The translations under genes and the position numbers were made by a program. The notes beneath the pieces were generated by a model. The model was not told where the DNA came from. It was given only the letters and a program-made list of their open reading frames with translations, and searched no databases. Below are positions 24,273 through 32,620 of a stretch of 64,000 nucleotides of DNA, one piece after another. Positions within the stretch are counted from its first letter, which is position 1; the number at the start of each line of letters is the position of its first letter. The stretch is taken from NCBI RefSeq assembly GCF_022213955.1, contig NZ_JAKNTW010000002.1:186001-250000 (forward strand). The letters run 5' to 3'. The stretch is from Dolomitihabitans soli. Its GTDB lineage: Bacteria > Actinomycetota > Actinomycetes > Streptosporangiales > Streptosporangiaceae.

Positions 24273-24632
24273 ATGGGGCGAATCGAGATCCGGCGGGTGT
24301 ACGACGCCGAGGGGGCCGAGGGTGCCGTCTTCCTGGTGGACCGGATCTGGCCGCGCGGGATCCGCAAGGACGATCTCCGGCTCGACGGCTGGATCCGCGA
24401 GGCGGGCCCGTCGACGGAGCTGCGTCGCTGGTTCGGGCATCGCGCCGAGCGCTTCCCAGAGTTCGCCGACCGCTACCGCAGAGAGCTGGCGGAACGTCCG
24501 GAGGCGGTGCGGCCCCTGCTGGAGGCGGCGCGCGAGGGGCCGGTGACGCTGCTCTACTCGGCCAAGGACACCGAGCACAACCAGGCCGTCGTGCTCCGCG
24601 ACTTCCTCCGCGACCGGCTGGACCCCACATGA
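24273..24632 (+). CDS. DUF488 family protein
   Basis: The 119-residue protein matches the DUF488 family. Visible family blocks are IRRVYDAEGAEGAVFLVDRIWPRGIRKDDLRLDGWIREAGPS, LRRWFGHRAERFPEFADRYRREL, VTLLYSAKDTEHNQAVVL and DFLRDRL. The conserved VDR(I/L)WPRG motif is complete. The function of the family is unknown, though members often sit near stress and metal genes. The start ATG 24273 has AAGGG seven bases upstream. Its stop overlaps the ATG of a tiny downstream frame (ATGA), and a strong hairpin follows. Confidence 0.9.
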   Translation: MGRIEIRRVYDAEGAEGAVFLVDRIWPRGIRKDDLRLDGWIREAGPSTELRRWFGHRAERFPEFADRYRRELAERPEAVRPLLEAAREGPVTLLYSAKDTEHNQAVVLRDFLRDRLDPT

Positions 24633-24760
24633 CGGCGATCAACGTCGTCGACTGCGAGACCAGGGAGCGCGCGATCCAGCCGGCCGCGCAGGTGCCCGAT
24701 GCCCGGATCACCACGATGGAGGTACGGCCGATCATGTTCTCGGCGGGGCAGGACAGGTGA
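24629..24760 (+). CDS. Small protein (43 residues) coupled to the DUF488 gene
   Basis: This short frame starts with an ATGA overlap on the DUF488 stop and ends nine bases before a strong hairpin, which places it inside the transcript. Nearly every third codon position is G or C, as expected for coding DNA here. The product reads MTAINVVDCETRERAIQPA, then QVPDARITTMEVRPIMFSAGQDR. There is one cysteine and no known motif. It could be a real micro-protein or a non-functional tail; the coupling and the terminator position are the support. Confidence 0.4.
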   Translation: MTAINVVDCETRERAIQPAAQVPDARITTMEVRPIMFSAGQDR

Positions 24761-24768
24761 GACGCCGG

Positions 24769-24802
24769 CGGAACGGCCCATCCGTGCGGGCGGGCCGTTC
24801 CG
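24769..24802 (+). terminator. Hairpin with 11-bp perfect arms
   Basis: CGGAACGGCCC (24769-24779) and GGGCCGTTCCG (24792-24802) are exact complements with a 12-base loop. It follows the DUF488 and small-protein stop codons and precedes the sigma-factor gene. There is no clear T-tract, as is common in actinomycete terminators. Confidence 0.65.
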
Positions 24803-24920
24803 GTGCCTGAGCGCGTCCGGGCCGTCTCTCCCGGTGATCGTGAAAGTGAATCGGCGGATCGGGTGATAACAGGTGACCGCCGTTCGCGTTCGAAAGGTCG
24901 CACATGACAGGGAGCCCATC

Positions 24921-25523
24921 GTGACCGCGATGTCCTGGGCCGCTCGCCCGGCAGGGGACGCCGAGGTCATTCAGCTCTCCCTCGACGAGGCCGAGCGGTT
25001 CGGCGCCATCTTCAACACCTACTTCGGCGAGATCCACCGCTTCGCCGTCCAGCGGCTCGGCGCCGACCACGCCGAGGACATCGTCGCCGAGACGTTCCTC
25101 ACCGCGTTCCGCAAACGGGCGCGCTACGACCCGTCCCGCGCCACGGTCAGGACGTGGCTGTACGGCATCGCCACCAACCTCATCGGCAAGCACCGCCGCC
25201 TGGAGGTTCGCACGCTGCGGGCACTCGGGCGCTACGGGCACGACCCCGACGCGCCGGGACACGACGATCGGGTCGCGGCGGTGGTCAGCGCGGAGGTGTT
25301 GCGGCCGAGCCTGGCCGCGGCCATAGCCGGGCTGCACCAGCGCGATCGCGACGTCCTGCTGCTGGTGGCCCTGGCCGGGCTGAGCCACGAGGAGATCGCC
25401 ACAGCCCTGGGCATTCCCTACGGAACCGTCGCGTCGCGGCTGAACCGGGCCAGGAAGAAGCTGCGCGTCACGCTGGGCGACACCAACCCGATGCTCGAAG
25501 CCGAGGAGGCCGGCCGTGGATGA
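24921..25523 (+). CDS. ECF RNA polymerase sigma factor
   Basis: The 200-residue sigma-70 family protein has region 2 at about residues 25-95 (FNTYFGEIHRFAVQRLGADHAEDIVAETFLTAFRKRARYDPSRATVRTWLYGIATNLIGKHRR). Region 4 is in the second half (AAIAGLHQRDRDVLLLVALAGLSHEEIATALGIPYGTVASRLNRARKKLR). The start GTG 24921 has GGGAG six bases upstream. It overlaps the start of a CU044_5270-type membrane protein by eight bases; that pairing is recurrent in actinomycetes and suggests the partner modulates or is controlled by this sigma factor. Confidence 0.9.
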   Translation: MTAMSWAARPAGDAEVIQLSLDEAERFGAIFNTYFGEIHRFAVQRLGADHAEDIVAETFLTAFRKRARYDPSRATVRTWLYGIATNLIGKHRRLEVRTLRALGRYGHDPDAPGHDDRVAAVVSAEVLRPSLAAAIAGLHQRDRDVLLLVALAGLSHEEIATALGIPYGTVASRLNRARKKLRVTLGDTNPMLEAEEAGRG

Positions 25524-26550
25524 CCTGCAGCCCATCCGCGACCTGTACGGCGAGCCGGAGGCCGACCCGATCCTGAAGGCCAGGGTCAGGGAGCGGCTGG
25601 CGGCCGAGCCCCGGCGGCGGTCGCGATTCTCGTGGAAGGTGGCCGTGGCCGGGCTGGCCGCGGCGGCGGTCGCGGCGGCGGTGACGGTGACGGTGACGGT
25701 GACGGTGACGATGCCCGGGCTGCTCGGGGAGGGGACGCCGCCGGCTGAGGTGGCGACGATCTCCGGACGGTCGATCCTGCTGGCCGCCGCGAGCACGGCG
25801 GCGGGCACGTCCTCCTCCGGCGCGTACTGGCGCGTCAGGAAGCTGCACCGGCAGACGCATCCGGAGCGGCTCGGCACCGGCGAGAACCGCTACTGGCTGG
25901 TGGAGTCGCGGGTGACCGAGCAGTGGGTGGCCAGGGACGGCCGGATCTGGTCCGGCTCACGGGCGCTGGGGGCGCGCCCGAGGGGCGCGGCCGACGAGGC
26001 GGCCTGGCGGCGCGACGGTTCGCCCGCAGAGTGGTCGAGCCGGGGCGAGGTGTTGTCGGTCTCGGCGGCGAAGGGCGAGGTCAGGCGCATCACCGGCAAA
26101 GTGCCCTTCAGCATGGCGGGACGGGAGACGACCTTCGAGGAGATCCAGCGGTTGCCGGCCGATCCCGCCGCCCTGACGGACGTGGTGGCCGAGACGGTGC
26201 GCCAGGAGCGGGCGGACTCGCCGGAGGGGGTTCTGGCCGACGCGCTCAGCGGGCTGCTGTGGAGCAAACCGACGCCGCCCGACGTGCGTGCCGCGGCCTA
26301 CCGGGCCCTCGCCGACCTGCCGGGCGTCCGCTATCTGGGCACGTCGGCCGACCAGCGGGGCCGGCCGGGCGCCGCGTTCTCCTTCGACCTCCAGGGCTCC
26401 ATCCGGCGGACGCTGATCATCGATCCGGCCAGTTCCCAGGTCCTCTCGGCCACGATCACCGGAACTCCGGGAGGCGTGGACGACCGGGTCGAGGTGGTCC
26501 TCGAAGCGGGCTGGACCGACGACCGGCCGGCCGTACCGGACCTGCCCTGA
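25516..26550 (+). CDS. CU044_5270 family membrane protein, partner of the sigma factor
   Basis: The 344-residue protein has a cytoplasmic N-terminus of about 40 residues (DDLQPIRDLYGEPEADPILKARVRERLAAEP), one membrane segment, and a large extracytoplasmic part ending in a beta-rich domain (LADLPGVRYLGTSADQRGRPGAAFSFD, IIDPASSQVLSATIT). This layout fits the CU044_5270 family, found next to ECF sigma genes and thought to act in their control. The gene starts at GTG 25516, inside the last codons of the sigma gene. The membrane segment includes a Val-Thr run encoded by five perfect GTGACG repeats. Confidence 0.85.
   Translation: MDDLQPIRDLYGEPEADPILKARVRERLAAEPRRRSRFSWKVAVAGLAAAAVAAAVTVTVTVTVTMPGLLGEGTPPAEVATISGRSILLAAASTAAGTSSSGAYWRVRKLHRQTHPERLGTGENRYWLVESRVTEQWVARDGRIWSGSRALGARPRGAADEAAWRRDGSPAEWSSRGEVLSVSAAKGEVRRITGKVPFSMAGRETTFEEIQRLPADPAALTDVVAETVRQERADSPEGVLADALSGLLWSKPTPPDVRAAAYRALADLPGVRYLGTSADQRGRPGAAFSFDLQGSIRRTLIIDPASSQVLSATITGTPGGVDDRVEVVLEAGWTDDRPAVPDLP
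25681..25710 (+). repeat. GTGACG hexanucleotide repeat, five copies, inside the membrane segment
   Basis: Five perfect copies of GTGACG encode alternating Val-Thr in the single membrane helix of the CU044_5270 protein. The array continues imperfectly (ATGCCC). Slippage would change helix length in steps of two residues without changing frame. Confidence 0.85.
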
Positions 26551-26627
26551 TCTTCTTCGGCGGCGCTCGCCGCTGACCCGTTCACCGGCGGCCCGCGGAC
26601 CGCCCAGAGCCTCATTGGAGCAAACGC

Positions 26628-28274
26628 TTGCTCAGGCATGCCTGGAGGGCGCTCGCCCTGGCCGTCATCCTGCCCGCCACGTCCTCGTCGCTCACCGGTG
26701 GCGCCGCCGCCGACCCGGCGGGCCCGGTCGTCTGCGCGGCCGACCGGTTTCCGGCGATCGACGTGGCCGAAGTCATGGCGGGCCGGGTCAGGTTCGTCGG
26801 CCTGCCGCCCGTCGACCTGACGGCCGGCCCGGACGCCGCGATCGACTGGGGGCTCGACCCGCACCGCAACCGCTCGTGGGCGCTCAACCTGCACGCGCTG
26901 CGGTGGATGGGACGGCTCGTCGGGGAGTACGAGCGGTCGGGGACGCGGGCCTACCTCGACCGCGCCGCCGAGATCGCCGAGGACTGGGTGCGCGCGAACC
27001 CTCGCGGCGGGGGCGGCGTCAGCCCGTGGGCCTGGGCCGAGCATCCGGTCGCGCTGCGCGCACCGGCCCTGGTCTGCCTCAGCGCGCACGTCCGCGCCAC
27101 CTGGCTGTCGGACAGCCTGGCCGAGCACGCCGAGCTGCTGTCCGACGCCGTGCTCTACCGGGAGGGCCACAACCACGGCCTGGACCAGGACATCGCGCTG
27201 CTGGCGATCGGCTGCCGCCTCGGCCGGGACCGCTGGCGCGACCTGGCCATCCGGCGGATGACCCGCTCGGCGGCGCTCGCCATCGACGAGCAGGGGGTGC
27301 TGCACGAGCAGGCCCCGAGGTACGGGATCTACGTGCACCGGCGGCTGACCCTGGCGCTGGAGGCGATCAGGAAATGCGGGGCCGGCGTCCCGGCGGACCT
27401 CGCCGCGCGACGCAGGTCGCTGGAGGGCTACATCGCGCACGCCACCCAGCCGGACGGCCGCCTGACGCCGATCGGCGACAGCCCCGCCGACGTGCGCCCG
27501 GCGGGGTTCAGGCACGGGCCGGAGACGGTGCGGGTGTTCGGCGACGGCTACGTCTTCGGCCGGACCGCCTGGGACGACCCGGCCTCGGCCCACTACTCGA
27601 TCAGGTTCGGCCCCGGGCGGCGGCTGCACGGCCACGAGGACCACCTCGGCGTCACCTTCCACGCCCGGGGCCGCGACATCCTGGTGGAGGCGGGCTTCCA
27701 CTCCTATGAGAAGACCGCCTACCAGAGGTGGACCGCCGGACCCGAGGCGCACAACGTCCCGGTCGTGCAGGACGCCGGGTTCCGCCCGGGGACCGCGACC
27801 CGCCTGGTGGCCTCCGCCATCGGCGCGACCCGGCAGTCCTACCGGCTCACCGACGACGCGTATGGCGTCAGCCGTACCCGCTCGGTCCTGGTCGACCACG
27901 ACGCGGACCTGATGGCGGTGCTGGACTCGGTGCCCGCCGGGTCGGCGCTGCGCAACCTGTGGCACTTCGCGCCGTCGTTCAAGGTGGTCTCCAACCGGGA
28001 CGGCCGGGTGGTGCTGGCGGACGGGGACCTCCGGGTGACCATGGTCCAGCTCGCCATGCCCGGGTGCCGGCCGCTCGGCGGCCAGACGGTACGGCCCGGC
28101 GCGATCTCGCCCGGCTACCTCCAGAAGGTGGACGTCTCGACGGTGATCTCGCCGCCGGCCGGCTCCCTGCTGACCCTGATCGTGCCGGGCGAGCCGACGG
28201 TCTCCTGCTCGGCTGGAACGGTGACCGTGCACACCGACGCCGGCCCGGTCACCGTTCCCGCCTCCGTCGGCTAG
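26628..28274 (+). CDS. Secreted heparinase II/III-family (polysaccharide lyase-like) protein
   Basis: The 548-residue protein has an N-terminal signal peptide (RHAWRALALAVILPATSSSLTGGAAA). A helical toroid domain has the conserved YREGHNHGLDQDIALLAIG and HEQAPRYGIYVHRRL blocks. The C-terminal beta-sandwich has RLHGHEDHLGVTFHARGRDILVEAGFHSY, typical of heparinase II/III-like and alginate-lyase-type enzymes. It should act outside the cell on a uronic-acid-containing polysaccharide. The TTG start has GGAG eight bases upstream. It overlaps the convergent MHS transporter gene by four bases. The true substrate is not evident. Confidence 0.85.
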   Translation: MLRHAWRALALAVILPATSSSLTGGAAADPAGPVVCAADRFPAIDVAEVMAGRVRFVGLPPVDLTAGPDAAIDWGLDPHRNRSWALNLHALRWMGRLVGEYERSGTRAYLDRAAEIAEDWVRANPRGGGGVSPWAWAEHPVALRAPALVCLSAHVRATWLSDSLAEHAELLSDAVLYREGHNHGLDQDIALLAIGCRLGRDRWRDLAIRRMTRSAALAIDEQGVLHEQAPRYGIYVHRRLTLALEAIRKCGAGVPADLAARRRSLEGYIAHATQPDGRLTPIGDSPADVRPAGFRHGPETVRVFGDGYVFGRTAWDDPASAHYSIRFGPGRRLHGHEDHLGVTFHARGRDILVEAGFHSYEKTAYQRWTAGPEAHNVPVVQDAGFRPGTATRLVASAIGATRQSYRLTDDAYGVSRTRSVLVDHDADLMAVLDSVPAGSALRNLWHFAPSFKVVSNRDGRVVLADGDLRVTMVQLAMPGCRPLGGQTVRPGAISPGYLQKVDVSTVISPPAGSLLTLIVPGEPTVSCSAGTVTVHTDAGPVTVPASVG

Positions 28275-29605
28275 GAGCCGGCGGTCACCGTGCGGTTCGC
28301 GTCCTCGGCGGGGGTCAGACGCCGGTGGGTCTCGGGGCTGCGGAACACGCACCAGATCGTCAGCAGGCCGGTCAGGCTGAGGAAACCGGCCACCAGCCAG
28401 GGCGTGCCGCCGGCCGACGTCAGCAGGAACGCGGCGATGAGCGGTGTCAGCCCGCCCACCACGGCCGACCCCTGGTAGGCGATCGACAGGCCGGTGTAGC
28501 GGACGTTGCGGCCGAACAACTCGGTGAAGAAGGTGGCCTGGCCGGCGAACATCAGCGTCGGCCCGAAGATGTACATGGTGATCAGGGCCAGCCAGATGAG
28601 CGCCTCAGAGGTCGTGTTCAGCAGCATGAAGAAGGGGAACGCCGCCAGCGTGACGAAGATGGCGCCGGCCAGGTAGATGGGACGGCGGCCGAACCGGTCG
28701 GTCATCGCGCCGAAGATCGGGGTGGCCACGATGCCCAGCGCCGAGGCGACCAGCATGCCGTTCAGCGGCACCGACTTGGCGACCATGAGCTGGGTCGAGA
28801 TGTAGGAGATCGCGAAGGCGTTGCCCACGTTGGAGGAGACCGCCTCGGCGATGCGGGCGCCGAAGGTGAGGCCGATCGTGCGCGGATCCTTGAAGACCTC
28901 GTAGAGCGGCTTCTTGGCCACCGTGCCCGCCCGCTTGAGCTCTTCGAACGCGGGGGTCTCGGCCACCTTGGCGCGGATGAACAGGCCGACGATCAGCAGG
29001 ACGGCGCTGATCAGGAACGGCACGCGCCAGCCCCAGGAGTACAACTGCTCGTCGGGGAGTTGGGTGACCAGGGCGAAGATGCCGGTGGCCAGCATGATGC
29101 CGGTCGAGGCGGCGGCCTGTGGGATGGACCCCCAGAAGCCCCGCCGGTGCCTGGGCGCGTGCTCGACGGTCATCAGCGCGGCTCCGCCGTACTCGCCGCC
29201 GAGGCCGAAGCCCTGCAGGAGGCGCAGCAGGACGAGCAGGGCCGGCGCCCAGACGCCGATCGCGTCGTAGGTGGGCAGCAGCCCGATCAGGAACGTGGAG
29301 GCGCCGACGATGCTCAGGGTGGCGATGAGCGTCTTCTTGCGCCCCACCCGGTCGCCGAAGTGGCCGAAGACGATGCCGCCGAGCGGGCGGGCCAGGAAGC
29401 CGACGCCGTACGTCGCGAACGCGCTGATGGTGGCGAGCGCGGGGTCCTCACCGGGGAAGAACAGCTTGCCCAGGACCAGCGCCGCGGCGGTGCCGAAGAC
29501 GAAGAAGTCGTACCACTCCATCAGGGCCCCGGCGAAGCTGCCGAGGGCGACCTTGGTCATCTTGGGCGGGGGTGCTGTGCTGGGGGATGGTTGCGGATGG
29601 GACAC
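28271..29605 (-). CDS. MHS-family MFS transporter (metabolite:H+ symporter)
   Basis: The 444-residue, 12-segment protein has the metabolite:proton symporter pattern: GSFAGALMEWYDFFVFGTAAALV, ATYGVGFLARPLGGIVFGHFGDRVGRKKTL, LLRLLQGFGLGGEYGGAALM and EHAPRHRRGFWGSIPQ. Relatives import osmolytes, shikimate, ketoglutarate or other organic acids. It is the last gene of the leftward operon starting at the PfkB kinase (33825), following the alcohol dehydrogenase after 93 bases, so it could import the substrate of that pathway. The GTG start at 29605 has AGGAG five bases upstream. Confidence 0.88.
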   Translation of the reverse strand: MSHPQPSPSTAPPPKMTKVALGSFAGALMEWYDFFVFGTAAALVLGKLFFPGEDPALATISAFATYGVGFLARPLGGIVFGHFGDRVGRKKTLIATLSIVGASTFLIGLLPTYDAIGVWAPALLVLLRLLQGFGLGGEYGGAALMTVEHAPRHRRGFWGSIPQAAASTGIMLATGIFALVTQLPDEQLYSWGWRVPFLISAVLLIVGLFIRAKVAETPAFEELKRAGTVAKKPLYEVFKDPRTIGLTFGARIAEAVSSNVGNAFAISYISTQLMVAKSVPLNGMLVASALGIVATPIFGAMTDRFGRRPIYLAGAIFVTLAAFPFFMLLNTTSEALIWLALITMYIFGPTLMFAGQATFFTELFGRNVRYTGLSIAYQGSAVVGGLTPLIAAFLLTSAGGTPWLVAGFLSLTGLLTIWCVFRSPETHRRLTPAEDANRTVTAGS

Positions 29606-29698
29606 GGGTTCTCCTATGAGCGAAGCGGCGCCCGTGGCGTCGCGAACGGCGTGGTTCGAGACCGGAGGCCAGGTTGCCGGGGGCCTCTCAGGGGGCTG

Positions 29699-30739
29699 TC
29701 AGGCGTCCGGCACGGCCGGGTCGGGCCAGTCGATCAGTACCTTGATCTGGTCGGGGTCGCCCGTCGCGGCGAAGGCGTCGGCGGCGCGTTCGACCGGATG
29801 GGCGGCGGTGATGAGCCGGGTCACATCGGGCCCGTCGTGGCCGGACGACAGGTGGCCGAGCACCGCGGCGATGTCCTCGTCCAGGTAGAGGCCGCTGCCG
29901 CGGACGTCGATCTCCCAGCGCTGCAAACGGGCCAGCGGCAGACTGGTGTCCCCGGACGGCACGCCCACCACCACGAGCGTTCCGCCGGGCACGATCGCCG
30001 CTCCCGCCGTGGCCAGCGTCCCCGCCACGGCGACGCAGTCGTACGCCGTGTCCACCTGGAGACCCGGTGGGAGCTCACCGGGCGCGACGACCTGGTCGGC
30101 GCCGAACGCCGTGGCCAGCGCCCGCTTGACGGGAACCGGCTCGACGAGCGTGACGTGACCGGCGCCGCCCCTGGCCCGAAGCGCCAGGAGTACGGCCAGC
30201 CCGACCGGGCCACCGCCGATGATCAGCACCCGGCCCGGCCGGGAGGCCCGCCCGGCGGCGTGCCAGCCGACCGCGAGCGGCTCGGTCAGTACGGCGGTGC
30301 GGGCCGGCACCCCCGGCGGCACCCGGTGACAGAACCTGCCCGCCACCACCACACGGTCCCTGGCCAGTCCGGGCAGGCCGAACCCCAGCACCTTGGCCGA
30401 CGCGCACCGGTTGGCGGCTCCCGCACGGCACCGGTCGCAGACTCCGCAACTGATCAGCGGATTGACCACGACCAGGTCGCCCTCGGCGCACGAGGTCACG
30501 TCCGGGCCGGTCGCGAGCACCCGGGCGACGCACTCGTGCCCGGTGACGACCGGCGGGGCCACGAACGGATGCGACCGGTGCAGGACATGCACGTCGCTTC
30601 CGCAGATCCCCAGGTGCAGCGGGGCGAGCAGGACGTCGTCCCGCCCCTCGGCGACGGCCGCCGGGGCCGCCTCCACGTGCACCGCGCCGTCCGTGCCCAG
30701 CACGACCTGACGGCCGCCGAAGCCTTGCCTGTCGTTCAC
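29699..30739 (-). CDS. Zinc-dependent alcohol dehydrogenase (MDR, sorbitol/threonine dehydrogenase-like)
   Basis: The 346-residue protein has the catalytic zinc ligands in GICGSDVH and GHECV. The structural zinc cysteines are in CGVCDRCRAGAANRC. The nucleotide-binding motif GGGPVGLAVLLAL sits in the Rossmann half. It is closest in style to polyol or sugar-acid dehydrogenases (GutB, LgoD) using NAD(P). GTG 30739 overlaps the exporter gene's stop (GTGA). In the inferred sulfosugar pathway it could oxidise or reduce a sulfo-polyol or sulfo-sugar acid, but this step is not part of the classical routes. The substrate is unknown. Confidence 0.85.
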   Translation of the reverse strand: MNDRQGFGGRQVVLGTDGAVHVEAAPAAVAEGRDDVLLAPLHLGICGSDVHVLHRSHPFVAPPVVTGHECVARVLATGPDVTSCAEGDLVVVNPLISCGVCDRCRAGAANRCASAKVLGFGLPGLARDRVVVAGRFCHRVPPGVPARTAVLTEPLAVGWHAAGRASRPGRVLIIGGGPVGLAVLLALRARGGAGHVTLVEPVPVKRALATAFGADQVVAPGELPPGLQVDTAYDCVAVAGTLATAGAAIVPGGTLVVVGVPSGDTSLPLARLQRWEIDVRGSGLYLDEDIAAVLGHLSSGHDGPDVTRLITAAHPVERAADAFAATGDPDQIKVLIDWPDPAVPDA

Positions 30740-31461
30740 AGTGTGATCACTCCTTTGACGATCGCGGCGGCGCCGCCCGCCGCGGCCACGGCGAGCACGG
30801 CCTGCCGTACCCTCCGGTGGCCGACGTGCGGGCTGATCAGGTGCCCGGCGAAGGCGCCCGCCAGCACGCAGGCCGCCGCCGGCGCGAGCATCCGCACCGG
30901 CAGGTCGGGCAGCCCTTTCGCCGCGATGGAACCGGCGTTGACGAGTGTTGAGTAGAACTGCATCGAGGCCACGAACGACCGCTGCTCCCAGCCGGTCGCG
31001 GTCGCGTAGACGGTCATCGCCGGCCCGCCCAGGCCCGCGGTGACGTTCATCAGCCCGGACGCCGCTCCCGACCCCACCGCGCCGGCCCGGCCGCGCAGCA
31101 GGCGCGGGTTCGGGAACCGGCGCAGGGCGTACAACGCGCCCAGGACGAGGACGCCCTCGATGATCAGGAGCGGGCCGACGGAGATCCGGGCGGCGGCCCA
31201 GGCTCCCGCGGGCAGGACCAGGAGGGCGGGCACCGCGAGGCGGAACACCTGGCGGGCGTCGACGTCGCGCCACACGAAGGGCAGCACGACCAGGCAGGAG
31301 AGCATCGACAACAGGTTGAGCAGCCGCACTCCCTCGGCGGGGCCGAGCAGCAGGGTCAGCAGCGGACCGGCGACCAGCGCGAAGCCCAGGCCGGTGACAC
31401 GCTGGGTGCCCGCGCCCACGAACACGGCCAGCGAGATCGGCAGCAGCAGCACCGCCGTCAT
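30736..31461 (-). CDS. TauE/SafE-type (TSUP) anion exporter
   Basis: The 241-residue membrane protein has about eight hydrophobic segments and the two half-repeats of the TSUP family. The first half contains GAGTQRVTGLGFALVAGPLLTLLLGPAEGVRLLN and the second GSGAASGLMNVTAGLGGPAMTVYATATGWEQRSFVASMQFYS. Family members export sulfite, sulfoacetate, sulfolactate or related anions in sulfonate catabolism. It follows the aldolase gene by 34 bases and overlaps the alcohol dehydrogenase gene. In context it is a good candidate for export of a sulfonate end product such as sulfolactate. Confidence 0.85.
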   Translation of the reverse strand: MTAVLLLPISLAVFVGAGTQRVTGLGFALVAGPLLTLLLGPAEGVRLLNLLSMLSCLVVLPFVWRDVDARQVFRLAVPALLVLPAGAWAAARISVGPLLIIEGVLVLGALYALRRFPNPRLLRGRAGAVGSGAASGLMNVTAGLGGPAMTVYATATGWEQRSFVASMQFYSTLVNAGSIAAKGLPDLPVRMLAPAAACVLAGAFAGHLISPHVGHRRVRQAVLAVAAAGGAAAIVKGVITL

Positions 31462-31495
31462 CCCGGACCGTCGTCCCCCGCCGTGGCGCTCATGG

Positions 31496-32395
31496 TCAGC
31501 GGTTCGCCATCGCGGCGTCGACGATCTCGTCCAGTTCCCGCAGCCGGGGCACCGCGTGCCGCTGAAGCGCCTGGGGGACGTCCGAGGCCCCGACGACCTG
31601 CCGCCAGACGGCACGTCCCGCCAGGAAACCGGACGCGCCCTCGGCGCAGGCGAGCTTGACCGCGCGGGGGAACAACTCGTGCGGCACCCCGCTGGACAGC
31701 ACCACCCAGGGGCTGTCGATCGCCTCGGTCAGGGCCGCGCAGCCGCGCCGTACGTCGGCCTCCTCGCCCTCGCCGTGCAGCGGCACCTCCGCCTTGTAGA
31801 GGTCGGCGCCGAGCCCGCCCAGCTCGCGGGCGGCGGCGAGGACGCCGGCGTTCCACTCCGCGGGGGTGGGGGCCGGTCCGGTGCGGGAACCACGCGACAG
31901 GGGTTCGATGATGCTGATCAGGCCCGCCGCACGGCAGCGCGTGACGAAGTCCTCGACCAGGGCGACGCGCTGCTCAGGACCCTCGTCCGGCCGCCACAGG
32001 ACCAGCAGCTTCATGGCCGAGCCGCCGACGGACTTGACCCAGGCGCCCGGGACGTCCTCGTCGATGCGCACCTCGGCGACGAACTCCCGCTCGTCGGCGG
32101 TGAAGGCGTCCGCCGCGGCGATCAACGCGCAGCCGGGCGCGATCGCGTTCGCGGCGAGCACGGCGTCGAGGGCGAACTGGCGCTCCAGCAGGACACCCGA
32201 AGCGTACGGGGTGAGGGCGCGGACGGCCTCGACCTTGAACGCGGTGATCTGCTCGTCGGTCACCGGGGCGGTCTGGTGCTCGGCGAACATGGCACGCAGC
32301 GCCTCACGCTGGTCCACGGCGAGCATGGCGAACGCGCCGGACGGCCGCGCCAGCACGGACAGGTCGGGGACGGAGGTGGTGGACGGTGCGGACAC
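31496..32395 (-). CDS. Class I aldolase, YihT-like (sulfofructose-1-phosphate / tagatose-bisphosphate aldolase family)
   Basis: The 299-residue protein follows E. coli YihT almost block by block: SGAFAMLAVDQREALRAMF, LTPYASGVLLERQFA, AMKLLVLWRPDE, GLISIIEPL, GADLYKAEVPLHG, PWVVLSSGV and LFPRAVKLACAEGASGFLAGRAVW. The Schiff-base lysine is Lys201 (YihT Lys193 as I recall) and the anion-contacting arginine is Arg261 (YihT Arg253). LacD-type tagatose aldolases share the fold but match less well in these blocks. It would cleave 6-deoxy-6-sulfofructose-1-phosphate to DHAP and sulfolactaldehyde, or a related sugar phosphate. The GTG start has AAGGAG four bases upstream. Confidence 0.85.
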   Translation of the reverse strand: MSAPSTTSVPDLSVLARPSGAFAMLAVDQREALRAMFAEHQTAPVTDEQITAFKVEAVRALTPYASGVLLERQFALDAVLAANAIAPGCALIAAADAFTADEREFVAEVRIDEDVPGAWVKSVGGSAMKLLVLWRPDEGPEQRVALVEDFVTRCRAAGLISIIEPLSRGSRTGPAPTPAEWNAGVLAAARELGGLGADLYKAEVPLHGEGEEADVRRGCAALTEAIDSPWVVLSSGVPHELFPRAVKLACAEGASGFLAGRAVWRQVVGASDVPQALQRHAVPRLRELDEIVDAAMANR

Positions 32396-32437
32396 TGTGC
32401 TCCTTCGATGAATGGAAATCGTGCTCCGGTGCGACGA

Positions 32438-32620
32438 TCACGTCGCGGCACCGGGCGTCTTCTGGGACGGCGACCACGACGCGACGCCACCCCAGATCCG
32501 GGACGGTGACCGCGACGCGGCACCGGTCTCGATCCGCGACCCCGACCCCGGCGTGACGCCGAGCCCGATCCGGGAAGGCGACCCTGACGGGACGCCGGGC
32601 TTGGTGGTGGCGGCGATCAT
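32438..32620 (-). CDS. Possible small repeat peptide (12-residue units) between kinase and aldolase genes
   Basis: A 60-residue frame starts as ATGA on the kinase stop and fills the 220-base gap before the aldolase gene. It is built from four tandem 36-base units: KPGVPSGSPSRI, GLGVTPGSGSRI, ETGAASRSPSRI and WGGVASWSPSQK, then a truncated TPGAAT. The overlap with the kinase suggests it is translated, but the repeat could equally be non-coding expansion. There is no known motif. It would be a disordered, basic Ser/Gly/Pro-rich peptide. Confidence 0.35.
   Translation of the reverse strand: MIAATTKPGVPSGSPSRIGLGVTPGSGSRIETGAASRSPSRIWGGVASWSPSQKTPGAAT

Noticed and set aside
26331-28352. 673-codon minus-strand frame across the sigma partner and heparinase-like genes
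   Set aside because: It has Arg/Gly/Pro-rich composition, no domains and is opposite two well-supported genes.
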